From assembly GCF_002804245.1 (NCBI RefSeq), contig NZ_CP024968.1:1-64000 (forward strand): a stretch of DNA of 64,000 nt, given 5' to 3'. The position numbers and the translations under genes are program-made. Below, one piece after another: positions 13,947 to 26,921 of this stretch. This stretch comes from Mesoplasma coleopterae (GTDB lineage Bacteria > Bacillota_I > Bacilli_A > Mycoplasmatales > Mycoplasmataceae). Position 1 is the first letter of the stretch. Every line of letters begins with the position of its first letter. The notes under the pieces are model-generated. The model was not told the origin of the DNA, made no database searches, and saw only the letters and a list, made by a program, of their open reading frames with translations.

Positions 13947-13972
13947 TAAAAAGAGGGCAACCTCTTTTTTAT
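13947..13972 (+). terminator. Terminator after gyrA
   Basis: AAAGAGG pairs with CCTCTTT around a GCAA tetraloop, followed by T6. Confidence 0.85.
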
Positions 13973-14009
13973 TTAAAATTGTTATAGTAACGAAAGAAAA
14001 AGTAAACAG

Positions 14010-15060
14010 ATGAATTTAAAATTAAGAAAAATAATATAAAAAACTTATATTTCATTGCTTTAATAGTATTAATTGTTGCATTCATATTAACAACCTTTTT
14101 TTCATTAGCAAAATAACTGAATGGTTTGGTAAAGGTATGAGCATTCATATACTAAGGCAGTTTGCAGACTTTGTAAATGTCGTAATTGTTATTCTTTTTT
14201 CTGGTTGGAGCAGTTTAGTTTGAAACAATTTATACAAAACATTTAGTTTGAATGAAGTCTCTTTCAACTTGAGACGAGCCAGTGTTAATTGTTTCTGTTT
14301 GAATTTTGTTAATTACTATAATTCTTTCAGTGACTACATTTTACTTTAGAAATGATTTTTCAAGAAGAGTAGACATATTAGTTAATAAATATTGAATACG
14401 CACAATTCAGATGCTTCCACTTTAATTTTTAACCTATGTTGTTGTTTTTGTTTTCAGAGACCATTTTACTATTCAGTAATCTATAATGATCTTTTTGGTA
14501 TTACATGCACAAAAAAAGATCATTTGTATTCTGATTAATTTTTAGAAATTATCAAGACCATTTAGTTGCTAAATTACATATTGATGAGTATTTTAAAGTT
14601 TGTCCTGAATTAGAAAAAACAAATAATAATTTAAATAATATATTTAAGCCTTAAATGGCGGATGCATTAATCAATCATAGATATGGTGCAGCCCACTCAA
14701 GTACGAAGCAGATGAGCATATTGATTTACATCCAATAATTTTCTAACAATTTTATAACTGAATTTCAACAAGTGGGAAAGTTTCAAAAAATACAGTGCTG
14801 CAGATCGAGCAGTGATATGAAGTGATCAATAATAAAATAGTGATTTTCCTTCCGGGCATATTGTTGCTTCAATAACAACATTTACATCATTTTTAATTGT
14901 TAAAAGAAGAGGTAAAGTTAATTTCAAAAATATTAAGATTCTTATTCGAACAATGATTTAAGCAGTTATGCAACTTTGACTTTTTCTTTATGAATGTTTA
15001 TAAGTTTCATTAAATAACAGACATATTTTTTTACACCTATTTGCTTTGTGATACTCATTC
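14010..15060 (+). pseudogene. Decayed membrane protein, probably PAP2-family phosphatase
   Basis: About 1 kb with no long frame, but recognisable protein pieces in all three plus-strand frames. There is an N-terminal hydrophobic segment (FIALIVLIVAFILTTFFSLA), a segment EWFGKGMSIHILRQFADFVN, then later YEADEHIDLHPIIF, and at 14848 PSGHIVASIT, which matches the PSGH motif of the PAP2 acid phosphatase superfamily. Stops and frameshifts separate the pieces. Total length would suit a protein of roughly 350 residues. PAP2 identity rests mainly on that motif and on membrane context; the fact of decay is clearer than the family. Confidence 0.5.
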
Positions 15061-15181
15061 AATTAGTAATTTAAAAACCGAAAAAATCGTACAAAAAGCC
15101 ACTTTAAAGTTTTCAATAAAAAACGTTTAAAAAATATATTTCGAAAATACAGTACAATTTGCTGAACTATTTAATAATGAA

Positions 15182-15217
15182 TTTGTGATTTTTAAGTCAA
15201 ACTTTAAAAATCACAAA
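15182..15217. repeat. Perfect inverted repeat upstream of rpiR-like gene
   Basis: A 14-base arm at 15182-15195 is the exact reverse complement of 15204-15217, with an 8-base loop. No T-run follows, so it is not a typical terminator. It lies about 90 bases before the regulator gene and may be an operator or the remnant of the decayed gene's terminator. The rest of 15061-15306 shows nothing else. Confidence 0.6.
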
Positions 15218-15306
15218 ATATGAGCATTTCAAAATTTAGTGAAGCATAATCAAAGTAATAAAATAAGTAGTGTTATAATTTATTTATATTAATCGAAAGG
15301 ATATTT

Positions 15307-16074
15307 ATGAGTCATTCAGCATGAGACAAAATGGAAATACTTGCAAAAGAATATGTTGATTCAGCGTATAAAGTTATATCAATCAATTTTTTAGAATCAG
15401 TAAAAAAAGGTGAGTTTAAAAAGCAAAAACAGTTGGCGGAAGAATGTTTTGTTAGTGAGTCTACAGTGACAAAATTCGCTAAGCATCTTGGCTTTTCTGG
15501 ATATCGAGAGCTTTTATTTTATTTTAAAAATGAAATCGATGACTTCTATAATAATCAGAACACTGAAAACGAGGGTACAATATTTAGTCCAATATTGAAT
15601 TGAATAAGTATGAATAACTCAAATATTAAAACTATTTGCGAAAATATACTAAGTGCTGGCGATATTAACATTTTAAGTTCTTACCAAACCAAATCATCAG
15701 CAAAATTTTTATATGAAGTTTTATCTAATTTAAATTTTAGACCATATTTTTTAAATCACAATTTAAATCCATTTTGAAAAAATGAAAGCAGTAAACAAGA
15801 AAAACTAGGCGACTTTAGCTATAATATAGTATTTTTTATGGGACCAGATAATAATTGTTTGATGGATACACTAAACCTACTAGAAAAAAACATGAAGAAT
15901 CAAAAATTTTTAATTTTTTCTTCCGAGAAGCAGTCACAAAAATTAAGTTTAAAAAATTCCCAAATTCTAAAAGTTAATTTAAAAGGAGTTGGACAAAATT
16001 TTGTAATAAGAACAACAGCTTTACATATGTTAATTTTAGAAATTTATAAAGCGATATTAAAAACCACAAATTAG
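15307..16074 (+). CDS. RpiR/MurR-family transcriptional regulator
   Basis: A 255-residue protein with the N-terminal helix-turn-helix of RpiR regulators: AEECFVSESTVTKFAKHLGFSGYREL (about residues 45-70). The C-terminal half, normally a SIS sugar-phosphate-binding domain, is weakly conserved but retains alternating strands and helices. The start follows AAAGGA. It is immediately upstream of a PTS beta-glucoside transporter, which it probably controls. A paralogue at 53468 occupies the same position in a second module. Two TGA codons are Trp. Confidence 0.85.
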
Positions 16075-16083
16075 TGGTTTTTT
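16061..16083 (+). terminator. Terminator after rpiR-like gene
   Basis: AAACCAC pairs with GTGGTTT around AAATTA, with a T-run after. It overlaps the regulator's stop, so the PTS gene likely has its own promoter. Confidence 0.75.
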
Positions 16084-16183
16084 AGTAAACTACTTTCCAT
16101 TTTGTAAAAATAAAGAAAAATATAATAAAAAATGCAACAGAGCAATAATATATTGGAAAATATTCTAGAAAGGAATTAAGAAT

Positions 16184-18826
16184 ATGGAAATAAAAATTTA
16201 TGCTCCAGTTGATGGTATTGTGAAGAAAATTGAAGACTGCTCAGATAAAACATTCGCACAAAAAATGCTTGGTGATGGTTTTTTAATTATTCCAAGTTCA
16301 AATGTTTTTAAATCAATTTTTGATGAAGCAAAAGTTTCAATGATTTTTGATACCAAACATGCATATGGGTTGGAAATACAAGGTCTAAATGTGCTTATAC
16401 ATTGTGGTATGGATACTGTAAATTTAAATGGTGAACCATTTAATTCAAAAGTCAAAGTAGGTGACTGAGTTAAGGTTGGTCAGGATCTGTTCGAAGCAGA
16501 TATTAAAAAAATAAAAGGCTTAAAGTTATCAGTAGAAACACCAATAGTTTTTGACCAAGCTAACATTCAAAGTTTTTTTATAAAAGATTTAAAAGTAGGA
16601 AAAGTAAAACAAGGAGAACTTATTTGTTCTATTGATTACACTTTAAAAGAAGAAAAAACGGAGAATGTTAATAAAAAAATAGACGCACATGAACTTTTTT
16701 CTGGCGTTTCTAAATATGAAAAACAATCAAGGGAAATAAATAAGGCTGTTGGTGGAAAAGAAAACTATGCAGAAGCTTATAATTGTATGACAAGATTGCG
16801 TTTTTCAATTAAAAATAAAGATTTAGTTGATGAAAAAATATTAAAAAAAATTGAAGTAGTAAAAGGTGTCATTTGAAATGGAACTGAACTTCAAGTTGTT
16901 ATAGGACAAGATGTTTATAAAGTTAAAGATGAAATATTAAAACAAAATGATTTTGCAAATTCAATTGCACAATCAAATGGAGAACACACTGAGAAAGTTT
17001 CATTGTTTAGAAAAGCTTTATCAATGTTTTCTGGAATAATGGTAAAAATAATTCCTGTTATGGTTGGAGCTGGTTTAATCCAAGCAATAATAGCTATTTT
17101 AATTCAATTGAATGTTATGCCAGATATATCATTTGCTCAACAAGTTGCAGGTTCAGCTCAAACATGAATATTTGATAAAGATTTAAGTGTTTTTTGAGTA
17201 ATATTATTTATAGCGGGAAAAACAAGTCAATATTTTATGGGAATAATGATTGCTTGAAGTGCAGCTAATTATTTTAAATTTGATTATATTTTAGGTATAG
17301 CTCTTGGAGTTATAATGTGTTCACCTTTCTTATTTGGTGATGGTGGACAAGCAGGATTTGGCTTCCAATGAGTTATTATAAATTTTGGAGATTTAAATAC
17401 TGGAAATCCAATGCTAGATAATATTTCAAAAGTTATAATTACAGGATTAAGTACAAAAATATTTGTAATTATAGGTGCCATATACTTAGCAAAAAGATTA
17501 AATGATTGAATTAAGTCATGAATACCAATTACATTAGAATTAATGTTCAGACCTTTCTTAATATTTATTATTGTAATTCCAATAGCATTCTTTGTATTCT
17601 TGCCAATTTGAAACATTTTTGAAACACTTTTTGGATCTTTAATGTTTTATGTTGGAAAAATGCCGCTAGGAATAGGTGTTGGTATATTTGTTGGTCTATG
17701 ACAAGTAACTGTTATTTTTGGATTACATATGATGCTTGCGATTATTTCTATTATTGATTTTAACAATAATGGTGGTCAATCAATTTTTGGTATAGCTGGT
17801 TCTGTATCTGTTTGAGCTCAAGTTGGAGCACTTATTGGTGTTGTTATTGTAACTCAAAATGCGCAGCTTAAAAAACAAGGAGTTGGAATGATTGCAGCAG
17901 GCTTCTTGGGCATAACTGAACCAATTCTTTATGGAATTAACTTACCTAAAAAACGCCCATTATATGCGGGGGTTATTGCGGCATTCGTTGCTGGAGCCTT
18001 GATGAATGTATTAGGTGTTACCCAAAGAGCAAGTTCAGGTTTAGGTGTGTTTGAAGCTATAGGATTTTTCTCTGATCCTGTTATGGGTGGAGTAGGTAAA
18101 ATTTCTGCTGTTGAAAATGGATTATTCTACTTATTAGGATGTGCAGTATCATTTGGAGGGGCTATTGGTCTTTCAATGTTTATGTATAAAGAACGCCCAT
18201 CAGAAAAAAAATTAGTTAAAAAAACTATTTCCAAATTATTTACTATTTCCAAATTAGAAAATAACTTTTCAAAAGAAGATGAAAAAGAAATTAGTATTAA
18301 ATTAAAACAAGTATTAAAACTTATTTCAAATGATGATGAAAAAATGATTAAATCTGAAGAGAAAAAAATTCAAAATTATTTAAAATTTGAAACAAAAATT
18401 CAATCACTGATTGAAAAGGAAGAAAAAATGAAAAATTCAATTTTAGTTAAAGGAAAAAAAGCTCTAAAAAATAATAATGAAGAATTAGCAAATAAACTTT
18501 TACTAAAATGAGAATCTATAAATTTTAAAGATAAATTGCAAGAATTAGAAAACTTAAAAATTGAAGCTTATAAATTAATTAATTTTAGTCAATTGGAAAA
18601 TTTTGTTAACAATAAACAAAATTCAATAGAAGAAAAATTAATAGATATTAATTTTGCTGATAAAAAAATGTTGAATGAATTGATTCCTGAATTAAACAAT
18701 GATTTGAACTCTCTAAAAATAAATTACAATTTATTAGAACCGAAAACTTTGTTAATTAATTTAGATAAAATTATTAATGATAAAAAAGAAAACATTAAAG
18801 CCTCAAAAAAAAGAAATTTAAGCTAG
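16184..18826 (+). CDS. PTS beta-glucoside transporter, IIABC
   Basis: An 880-residue phosphotransferase permease in the order IIA-IIB-IIC. The IIA domain has the active-site His at H73 in LIHCGMDTV; IIB has the phosphocysteine C201 in YNCMTRLRF; IIC follows from about residue 280 with many hydrophobic helices and the GITEPILYGINLP motif typical of the Bgl/Suc family. After the membrane part, about 200 residues rich in Lys, Glu, Asn and Leu form a predicted coiled-coil cytoplasmic tail that is not part of standard PTS proteins. With the RpiR regulator before it and GH1 enzymes after it, it likely imports and phosphorylates beta-glucosides. Confidence 0.92.
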
Positions 18827-18827
18827 G

Positions 18828-18853
18828 AAAAACGCCTTTAAGGTGTTTTTTTA
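18828..18853 (+). terminator. Terminator after PTS gene
   Basis: AAACGCCTT pairs with AAGGTGTTT (one G-U) followed by a T-run. Confidence 0.75.
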
Positions 18854-18950
18854 AAAAATACTTTCTAATAATAAAAGTATTTTTCAAATTAAAGATAAAT
18901 AAAAACTATCTTTTATAAATAAGGATAATAAAAATAAAGGAAGGACTAAA

Positions 18951-19743
18951 ATGAAAAATTTTTGCTTTGATATAGGCGGAATGAGTACAAAGTGTATTAT
19001 GTTTGAAAATAAAAATAAATTAGTTTCAAAACAGTTATTTTACAAATCAAGTGATATTATTGCAATGTCAACTAAGTTGAAAGAAGTTTTAGATTTAATA
19101 ATTGATTTTATTAAAAATAAATAGTGAAAATGAACAAGAAAATTTAAGAGTAGGTATTGCTTTGCCAGGTGTTATAGATAGTAAAAACAAAAAAATTATT
19201 GAACATGGAGCCATCATTGATGATGGATTGGATATAGTTAAATACCTTGGTGATCACCTAAAATGTAAAAATATAATAATAGAAAATGATGCCAAAGCAC
19301 CAGCTTATGGTGAGATAATTTTTGGTGACCATGAAAATGTTAATAATTTAGTTTATTTATCAATTGGTACTGGACTAGGGTGTGGCATAATAATTGACAG
19401 AAAAATAATGAAGTCTAAAACACACAAAATTGGTGAATTGGGAAAACAATTTTCCAATATAAATAAAAGTAAAAATGATTTGGTAGTTGCTTTAGAAACG
19501 GCTATGGGCGGAATGTTATAAAAATATAAATGCAAACTGGAAAAAACATTAACGGTATAAAGCTTTTAGATTTATTTTTTGATGAAGATATAGTAGCAAA
19601 AAAATATTGATGATTGAGCAGAGTCTTTTGTTAGAACAATATTAAATTTAGATATATCTAATAAAATTGAGATTTCAAATTTACAAAATCAAGCAGCATG
19701 TTATGGAATGCTAGCTTTATTAGAAGGAGAAAATTATGAATAA
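18951..19743 (+). pseudogene. ROK-family sugar kinase, frameshifted
   Basis: Fragments of one ROK kinase lie in successive frames: MKNFCFDIGGMSTKCIMFEN (ATP-binding DIGGT-like start) to a stop near 19123, then RVGIALPGVIDSKNKK...IENDAKAPAYGEIIFGDHENVNNLVYLSIGTGLGCGII to 19521, then NINGIKLLDLFFDEDIVAKK, and finally SFVRTILNLDISNKIEIS to 19743. At least three frame changes separate them. ROK kinases phosphorylate glucose or other hexoses. The end overlaps the start of the GH1 gene by 8 bases, so the gene was once translationally coupled to it. The repeated shifts argue for genuine decay. Confidence 0.85.
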
Positions 19744-21136
19744 ATTTCCAAAAGAATTTTTATGAGGTGCATCTACAAGTGCATATCAATTTGAAGGCGC
19801 AATAAACGAAGGCGGAAAAGTTCCTTCAATAATGGATCGTTTTGATGAACAACCCACTTACCCAAAAGGTATAACAGGTTTTAAACATGCATCTGATCAC
19901 TACAACAATTGAAAAGAAGATGTTGCACTAATGGCTGAAATGGGGTTTAAATCTTATAGATTCTCTATATCATGGCCAAGAATTATAAAAAATAAAGAAG
20001 GCGATGTAAATAATGAAGGAATAAAATTTTATAATAATTTAATTGATGAATTATTAAAACACAAAATAGAACCAATTGTTACAATGTTTCATTTCGATAC
20101 TCCAGACTTTATCCAAGAGGTTGGTGGTGCATGTACAAACGCATTTACTGAATTATTTGAAAAGTATTCAAAAGTTTTATTTGAAAATTTTGGTTCTAAA
20201 ATTAAGTACTGATTAACAATTAATGAACTTAATATGTTTGCATTAGCAGCACAAGTTATTGGTGTTGTTCCACCTGGTCAAAATGTAAACCCTTGACAAT
20301 TAATGCATCATTTAAATGTAGCTCAAGCAAAGTCAATCATTCTATGTAGAAAGATGTGTCCAGATGCTAAAATAGGACCTGCTCCAAACATTTCAACAGT
20401 TTATTCAAACTCAAATAAACCAGAAGATTACTTAGCCAAATTAAATTTAGACATGGTGAGAAATTGAGTTTACCTTGATGCTGTTTGCAGAGGAGGTTAT
20501 AGTTCAATATTCATGAATGGATTAAAAAAAATGGGCCTAGAAATTGTTATAACCGAGGACGAAAACAAAATGTTAAAAAATTCAAAACCTGACTTTATAG
20601 CATTTAACTATTATTCGACTATGACGGCTCAAATGCCAATAAATGAAAGTTTCAAAAAGGAGAAAAATAATAAAGATCAGCAAACTGGGCTTTCAATACC
20701 TGGTTTTGGTGAAGCTGTTAAAAATAATCAACTTCAAAAAACACAATTTGGATGAGAAATAGATCCGATTGGCTTCAGAAATACATTGAGAGAAGTTTAT
20801 GACAGATATCAATTGCCTATTATGATTACTGAAAATGGTATTGGTGCCAGAGATGTTCTAACAAAAGATGGCAAAGTGCATGATGACTACAGAATTGATT
20901 ATTACCAAAAACACATAGAGCAAATGGCTCTTGCTATTGAAGATGGTGTAGAAATGATTGGTTATATGCCATGAAGTGCAATCGATTTAGTTTCAACACA
21001 CGAAGGTGTTTCAAAGAGATATGGATTTGTATATGTAAACAGAGATGAATTCGACTTAAAAGATATGAAAAGAATTAAAAAAGATAGCTTCTACTGATAC
21101 AAAAAATTAATTGCATCAAATGGTGAAGAAATTTAA
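19736..21136 (+). CDS. GH1 6-phospho-beta-glucosidase
   Basis: A 466-residue glycoside hydrolase family 1 enzyme. It has the N-terminal signature FLWGASTSAYQFEGA, the acid/base glutamate E164 in INELN and the nucleophile E366 in ITENG. Located after a PTS permease, it most likely hydrolyses the phosphorylated beta-glucoside to glucose-6-phosphate and glucose or aglycone. The start overlaps the broken ROK gene. It differs from the two closely related GH1 enzymes at 21158 and 56885. Confidence 0.9.
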
Positions 21137-21142
21137 TAATAA

Positions 21143-22612
<1,470 letters not shown>

Positions 22613-22670
22613 AATAAAAAACAGCACATTAATTGAGGTTGTCAACTAAAATTGACAGAAAAAAGAACCT

Positions 22671-23606
22671 CTATATTTGAATAGACCCTGTTCGAATTTC
22701 GAATGGGGTTTTTATTTGATTTCTTATTGGCCTAATATAATTGTAAAAATCAATATAATTATTGATAATCTTATAAATATTTCTATCTGATAGTTGAGCA
22801 ATTTTATATGTGTAAATACATTCATTTTTAAGTGTTCCAAATCAACTTTCACATGCTCCGTTATCTGGTGAATTTCCTCTTCTAGACATTGATATTTTTA
22901 TTTCAAGTGCATTACATATTTCAACTCATTCAGAAGAAGTATAGTTTGATCCTTGATCAGAATGAACTATTACTCCTTTTGGTATTCCTGCAATTATTCA
23001 AGCATTTTTTAAGTTACTATGAGAAAGATTATTATCAGGTCGATTTGATACTTTTCAATTTATAATTTCTCCGTTATATAAATCTCTAACAATTGATAAA
23101 TAGCGCATTCCATCTTTTGTTCTAATATATGTTATATCAGTTACTCATTTTTCATTAAGCTGAGTAGCTTTAAAATTTCTTTTTAATAAATTGGGATGGC
23201 GTAAATCCCCTGATTTATCATACTTAGGTTTTTTGTGCCTTCTAATTGCTTTAATATTAAGTATTCTCATATGTCTATAAACAACTCATGGCTTTAAACT
23301 AAGTTTCTTGTATTTATTTAATAATAAGCAAATCATTTTGTAACCGTAAACGCACTTAAATTTTAGGTATGTATCTAAAATCAAACTTGCTAAATCTTGA
23401 TTATAATTTTTATATTTAGGTTTGCCATTTTTTAACCATAAATAATATCCTTGCCTTGTTACCTTAAATTTACGACATAAAAAATCAACAGTATAATCTG
23501 TTGACATTTCATGTATAGCGAAGAACTTGTCTTTAATTGTCTTCGCCAAATGCTTTTTTAGAGCTATGTGAAATCTCAATCATTCTTCCAAATCAGTTCT
23601 TGACAT
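22671..23606 (-). CDS. IS3-family transposase OrfB
   Basis: The 311-codon frame from ATG at 23606 carries the rve integrase core: first Asp in VTDITYI, second in HSDQGSNYTS, and Glu in DNGACESWFGTLKNE. The middle part is an HTH_21-like segment (YGYKMICLLLN). TGA is read as Trp. The true family start (a MNKLARCQELIWKND segment) lies in another frame, so this N-terminus is frameshifted and the protein may not be active. Confidence 0.8.
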
Positions 23607-23615
23607 CTTGCTAAT

Positions 23616-23749
23616 TTATTCATCAGTTGGTTCAACTAATTTAAAACTTTTCTTTCTTTTTATTTTTGATTGTAAGCCATGACCTCATTCTAAATTATCT
23701 GGGTTATGTTTCAATTCTCTATTTCATCTTTTGTTCATTGTTTAGCCAT
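23616..23749 (-). pseudogene. IS3 OrfA remnant
   Basis: MAKQWTKDEIE starts at 23749 and matches the start of mollicute IS3 OrfA, but the frame changes almost at once to NPDNLEWGHGLQSKIKRKKSF and stops after about 45 codons in total. A normal OrfA is well over 100 residues, so a deletion and a frameshift have occurred. Confidence 0.6.
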
Positions 23750-23847
23750 AATAAAAGAACACCTTTCAATAAAATTTTATAACAGAATCAAGATAGGTTC
23801 TTTTTTCTGTCAATTTTATTTTAGATGTTCATTAATAAAGCTCTTTT

Positions 23848-25206
23848 TTATTTACCTAAACAATATTTTTTAAAAATATTATCAATTATTTCTTCATCAT
23901 ATTGTTCACCAATTAATTGATTTAAATAATCTCATGTTTCATGAAGATCAACATTCACAATATCAATTGGCATTCCATCAATAATTGCTCTTAGTGATCT
24001 TTCTAGTCTGTCTTTAACTTGCTCAACAAGGGAAATTTGTTCTAAATTAATAAGTATTAAAGAATCATTTTTTATTAACTCTTCATTTATGTGCATTTCC
24101 TCAATTCTTTTAATTAAGTTATCAATGTCGTTATTGATTGCACTGGTGTAAACAAAATTTGTTTGTTCTTTATTAATTTTATTTTTTTCTTCCTCGCTAA
24201 TAAATTCACTTTTATTAAAAACCAAAATATGGTTTTTACCTTTTAACTTATCAAAAATCATTTTATTTTCTTTGTCATTAATTGCTTTATAATCGACTAC
24301 AAATAAAATTAATTCTGCATCATCAATCATTTTTAATGACTTTTCAATTCCAAGACCTTCTACAATATCTGTTGTTTCTCTAATACCTGCAGTATCAATT
24401 AAATTTAAGCTAATATTTTCTAAATTAATTTCTCCAGTAACAATATCTCTTGTTGTTCCATGAATATCTGTAACAATTGCTTTATCTTCATTTAGTAATG
24501 CATTCAATAAAGAAGATTTACCAACATTTGTTTTACCAACAATTGCTGTCTTAATACCATTGGTATTTTTTAAAGCCATTTTTGATCTTTTTAATAAGTT
24601 ATTAACTTCTTCATTTATGTCAGATAAGGCTTTTGTTAATTCAGGAATACTGCTTCCCTCAACATCATCATAATCAGGATAGTCAATTGAAACTTGGATT
24701 CTAGAAATAATATCTAAAAGATTCCCCTTTAAGTTAATAATGCTTTGATTATGAGCACCACTCATATTGTTAACACCAATTTTTAAAGCTAATTCATTCT
24801 TAGCAAAGATTAAGTCATTAATTCCTTCTGCTTGAATTAAATCAATTTTATTATTTAAGAAAGCTCTTTGGCTAAATTCACCTTTGTTAGCCATTCTTGC
24901 ACCATTCTTGATAATTAAATTAATTATTCTCTGAGTGTTTAAAATACCCCCATGACAAGCGATTTCAACTACATTTTCACCAGTAAAACTTGCAGGAGAA
25001 ACAAATGATGTTATAACAACTTCATCAACCAACTCTTGACCATCAAACATTTTTCTAACTCAAACATTTTTTTCTTCTTTAATTTTTGTTTTTAATAATT
25101 TATTAATAATGTTAAAACTGTCATCACCACTAATTCTGATTAAAGAAATAGCTTGTGTTGATATATTAGTTGTTGGTGCTACTATAGTTTGATTTAAATT
25201 GTTCAT
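23848..25206 (-). CDS. mnmE: tRNA modification GTPase MnmE
   Basis: MnmE with MnmG installs the carboxymethylaminomethyl group on wobble uridines. The 452-residue protein has the tetrahydrofolate-binding N-terminal domain ([14 protein letters not shown]), the G domain with G1 [10 protein letters not shown]3 DTAG and G4 FNKSE, and ends in CLGK, the C-terminal cysteine motif conserved in the family. The ATG follows AGGAG. TGA codons near both ends (V-W-V-R and near the C-terminus) are Trp. Confidence 0.96.
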
Positions 25207-25254
25207 GTAGATCTCCTGTCTTTATTAATTATTATACTATTTTAGCAATAAAAA

Positions 25255-25276
25255 AAGATTCCGAAGAATCTAATTG
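25255..25276 (-). terminator. Terminator after yfcC-like gene
   Basis: On the minus strand AGATTC pairs with GAATCT around TTCG, followed by T6. It ends transcription from 25278-26843 and leaves mnmE with its own promoter. Confidence 0.8.
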
Positions 25277-25277
25277 A

Positions 25278-26843
25278 TTAAGCTATATTTCCACCAATAG
25301 CACCACCAATTGAAATCATAACAATTGAAAGTACAAATAGAATAACTAATATAGGTCACATAACTTTAAAGAATTTTGTGTAATCTATTTTTGCAATACC
25401 AATAGCAGCCATTATAATACCAGATGTTGGTGTAAACAGATTTATGAATCCGTTCGCCATAGAAAAGGCAGTTATAGAACCACTAGCCAATACTTCTGAG
25501 TCTTTTGCAAGAACCCCTCCTAGTAATGGGAATACTGCTCTAGCAAACCCTGATGTTGAGGGAATAAATAATGAAAGAGGAATAAATAATATAAATAGAA
25601 TAATTAGAATACCAATTGATGAATTAATTCCACCAATTGAACTAGCTAAACCAGAAACAACTAATTGTTGTATAAGTGATTTTTCAAGTGCTCAGCCAAT
25701 CCCACCTGCAACAGCAATAACTAAACAAACTCCAAATAAATCTTTAGCTCCAGTCATAAATTGATCTAAGAAACCATCTTCGCCTAATCCGTTAACTAAT
25801 CCAAGCACAATTGAAGATAATAAGAAAATTGCTGAAACAACAATAAATCCACCATTTCCAAAACCTTCAGCTTGACTTGATAAATAAGGAATGTGTGTAT
25901 TTATTCATTCTCCAAATTTATAAAAAGGCCCAAAGCTTGTTTTGTTATCATAACCTAAAATACTATCTCAACCCACCATATAGAAAATCATTAATATAAA
26001 TGTTAATCCAAAAAATACTAAAGTTAATTTTCTTTTTCAATTCATGTCTATTTTTTCAGCTGCTTCATTTAAAAAGAATTTTTTATCTTCTTCCATTGTT
26101 TTGAAAACAACTGATTTTTGAGGATTCATTTTAACTCTTCATGAATATCACATTACAAAAATTATAGATGCAGTTGTCATAACAAATCAAGATGTAAGTC
26201 TTCAAACTAAACCATCACCAACAGAGGTCTCAATACCAGCACCAGAGTTATTTATTGTGTCAACAGCAACCCCAATTGCAAAAGGATTAACTGTTGAGTT
26301 CATTACTCCAACACCAGCACCAAGTAAAACAATCATAAATCCAGTTAATTTATCAAAACCAGCTGCCATCATTAAAGGGATACAAATCATATAGAATCCT
26401 AAAGATTCTTCAGCCATACCCTCAGCACTACCAACTATAGAGAAGAAAACCATTAAAGGTATGATTGCTCATATTTCTTTCCCTTTAAGTGCAGATGTTA
26501 TGTTTTGTGAAAATCCTTCTAAAGCTTTAGAGCAAATAACAATATTTAAGAAACCTCCTAAAGCAACTAAGAAAACAATAATTTCTGCACCACTGACAAA
26601 ACCGTTTATAGGAGCAATAAACAAATCAAATATTCCTAAAGCAACAATATCGTGTGATTTGTTTTTGTCGTCAACAACACTAACACCGCTTCATTTTAGA
26701 ATTCAACTTATGAAAATAATAAAAGCAATAATTAGTAAAAGAATAGTGAAAGCAGAAAGCATTTTAAATTGTTTTTTTTCTTGTTCATTAGGAATGCTTT
26801 TATTTTTTCTAAAAGGATTTCTTATTTTAAAATCGTTTTTCAT
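25278..26843 (-). CDS. YfcC-family putative antiporter
   Basis: A 521-residue membrane protein with about 12 hydrophobic segments. Segments such as EGMAEESLGFYMICIPLM, GAGVGVMNSTVNPFAIGVA and IPSTSGFARAVFPLL are characteristic of the YfcC/DcuC group of basic amino-acid antiporters or dicarboxylate carriers. It lies just downstream of, and in the same direction as, an amino-acid permease, so both probably serve amino-acid or peptide nutrition. Exact substrate cannot be read from the sequence. Confidence 0.85.
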
Positions 26844-26877
26844 TTTTTTCCTTTCTTTTTAGTAAGCAAAAAGATTA

Positions 26878-26907
26878 TATAAAAAAATGAGCATTAAAGC
26901 GCTCATT
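26878..26907 (-). terminator. Terminator after amino-acid permease
   Basis: On the minus strand AATGAGCGC pairs with the GCTCATT side around TTTAAT, followed by T7. Confidence 0.75.
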
Positions 26908-26921
26908 AATCATTCATTGTG

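Larger units (their letters stand above)
22647..23818 (-). mobile_element. IS3-family insertion sequence
   Basis: The element is bounded by 24-base perfect inverted repeats at 22647-22670 and 23795-23818. It encodes an IS3-type DDE transposase (orfB) on the minus strand and a damaged orfA. I see no clear target duplication. It sits between the second GH1 gene and mnmE, with the orfB stop codon immediately inside the left repeat. Confidence 0.85.

Noticed and set aside
16198-16455. Minus-strand frame inside the first PTS gene
   Set aside because: Shadow of the IIA domain; no independent signal.
22613-22700. tRNA-like GTTCGAAT sequence near 22690
   Set aside because: It lies inside the transposase reading frame and no cloverleaf can be formed around it.
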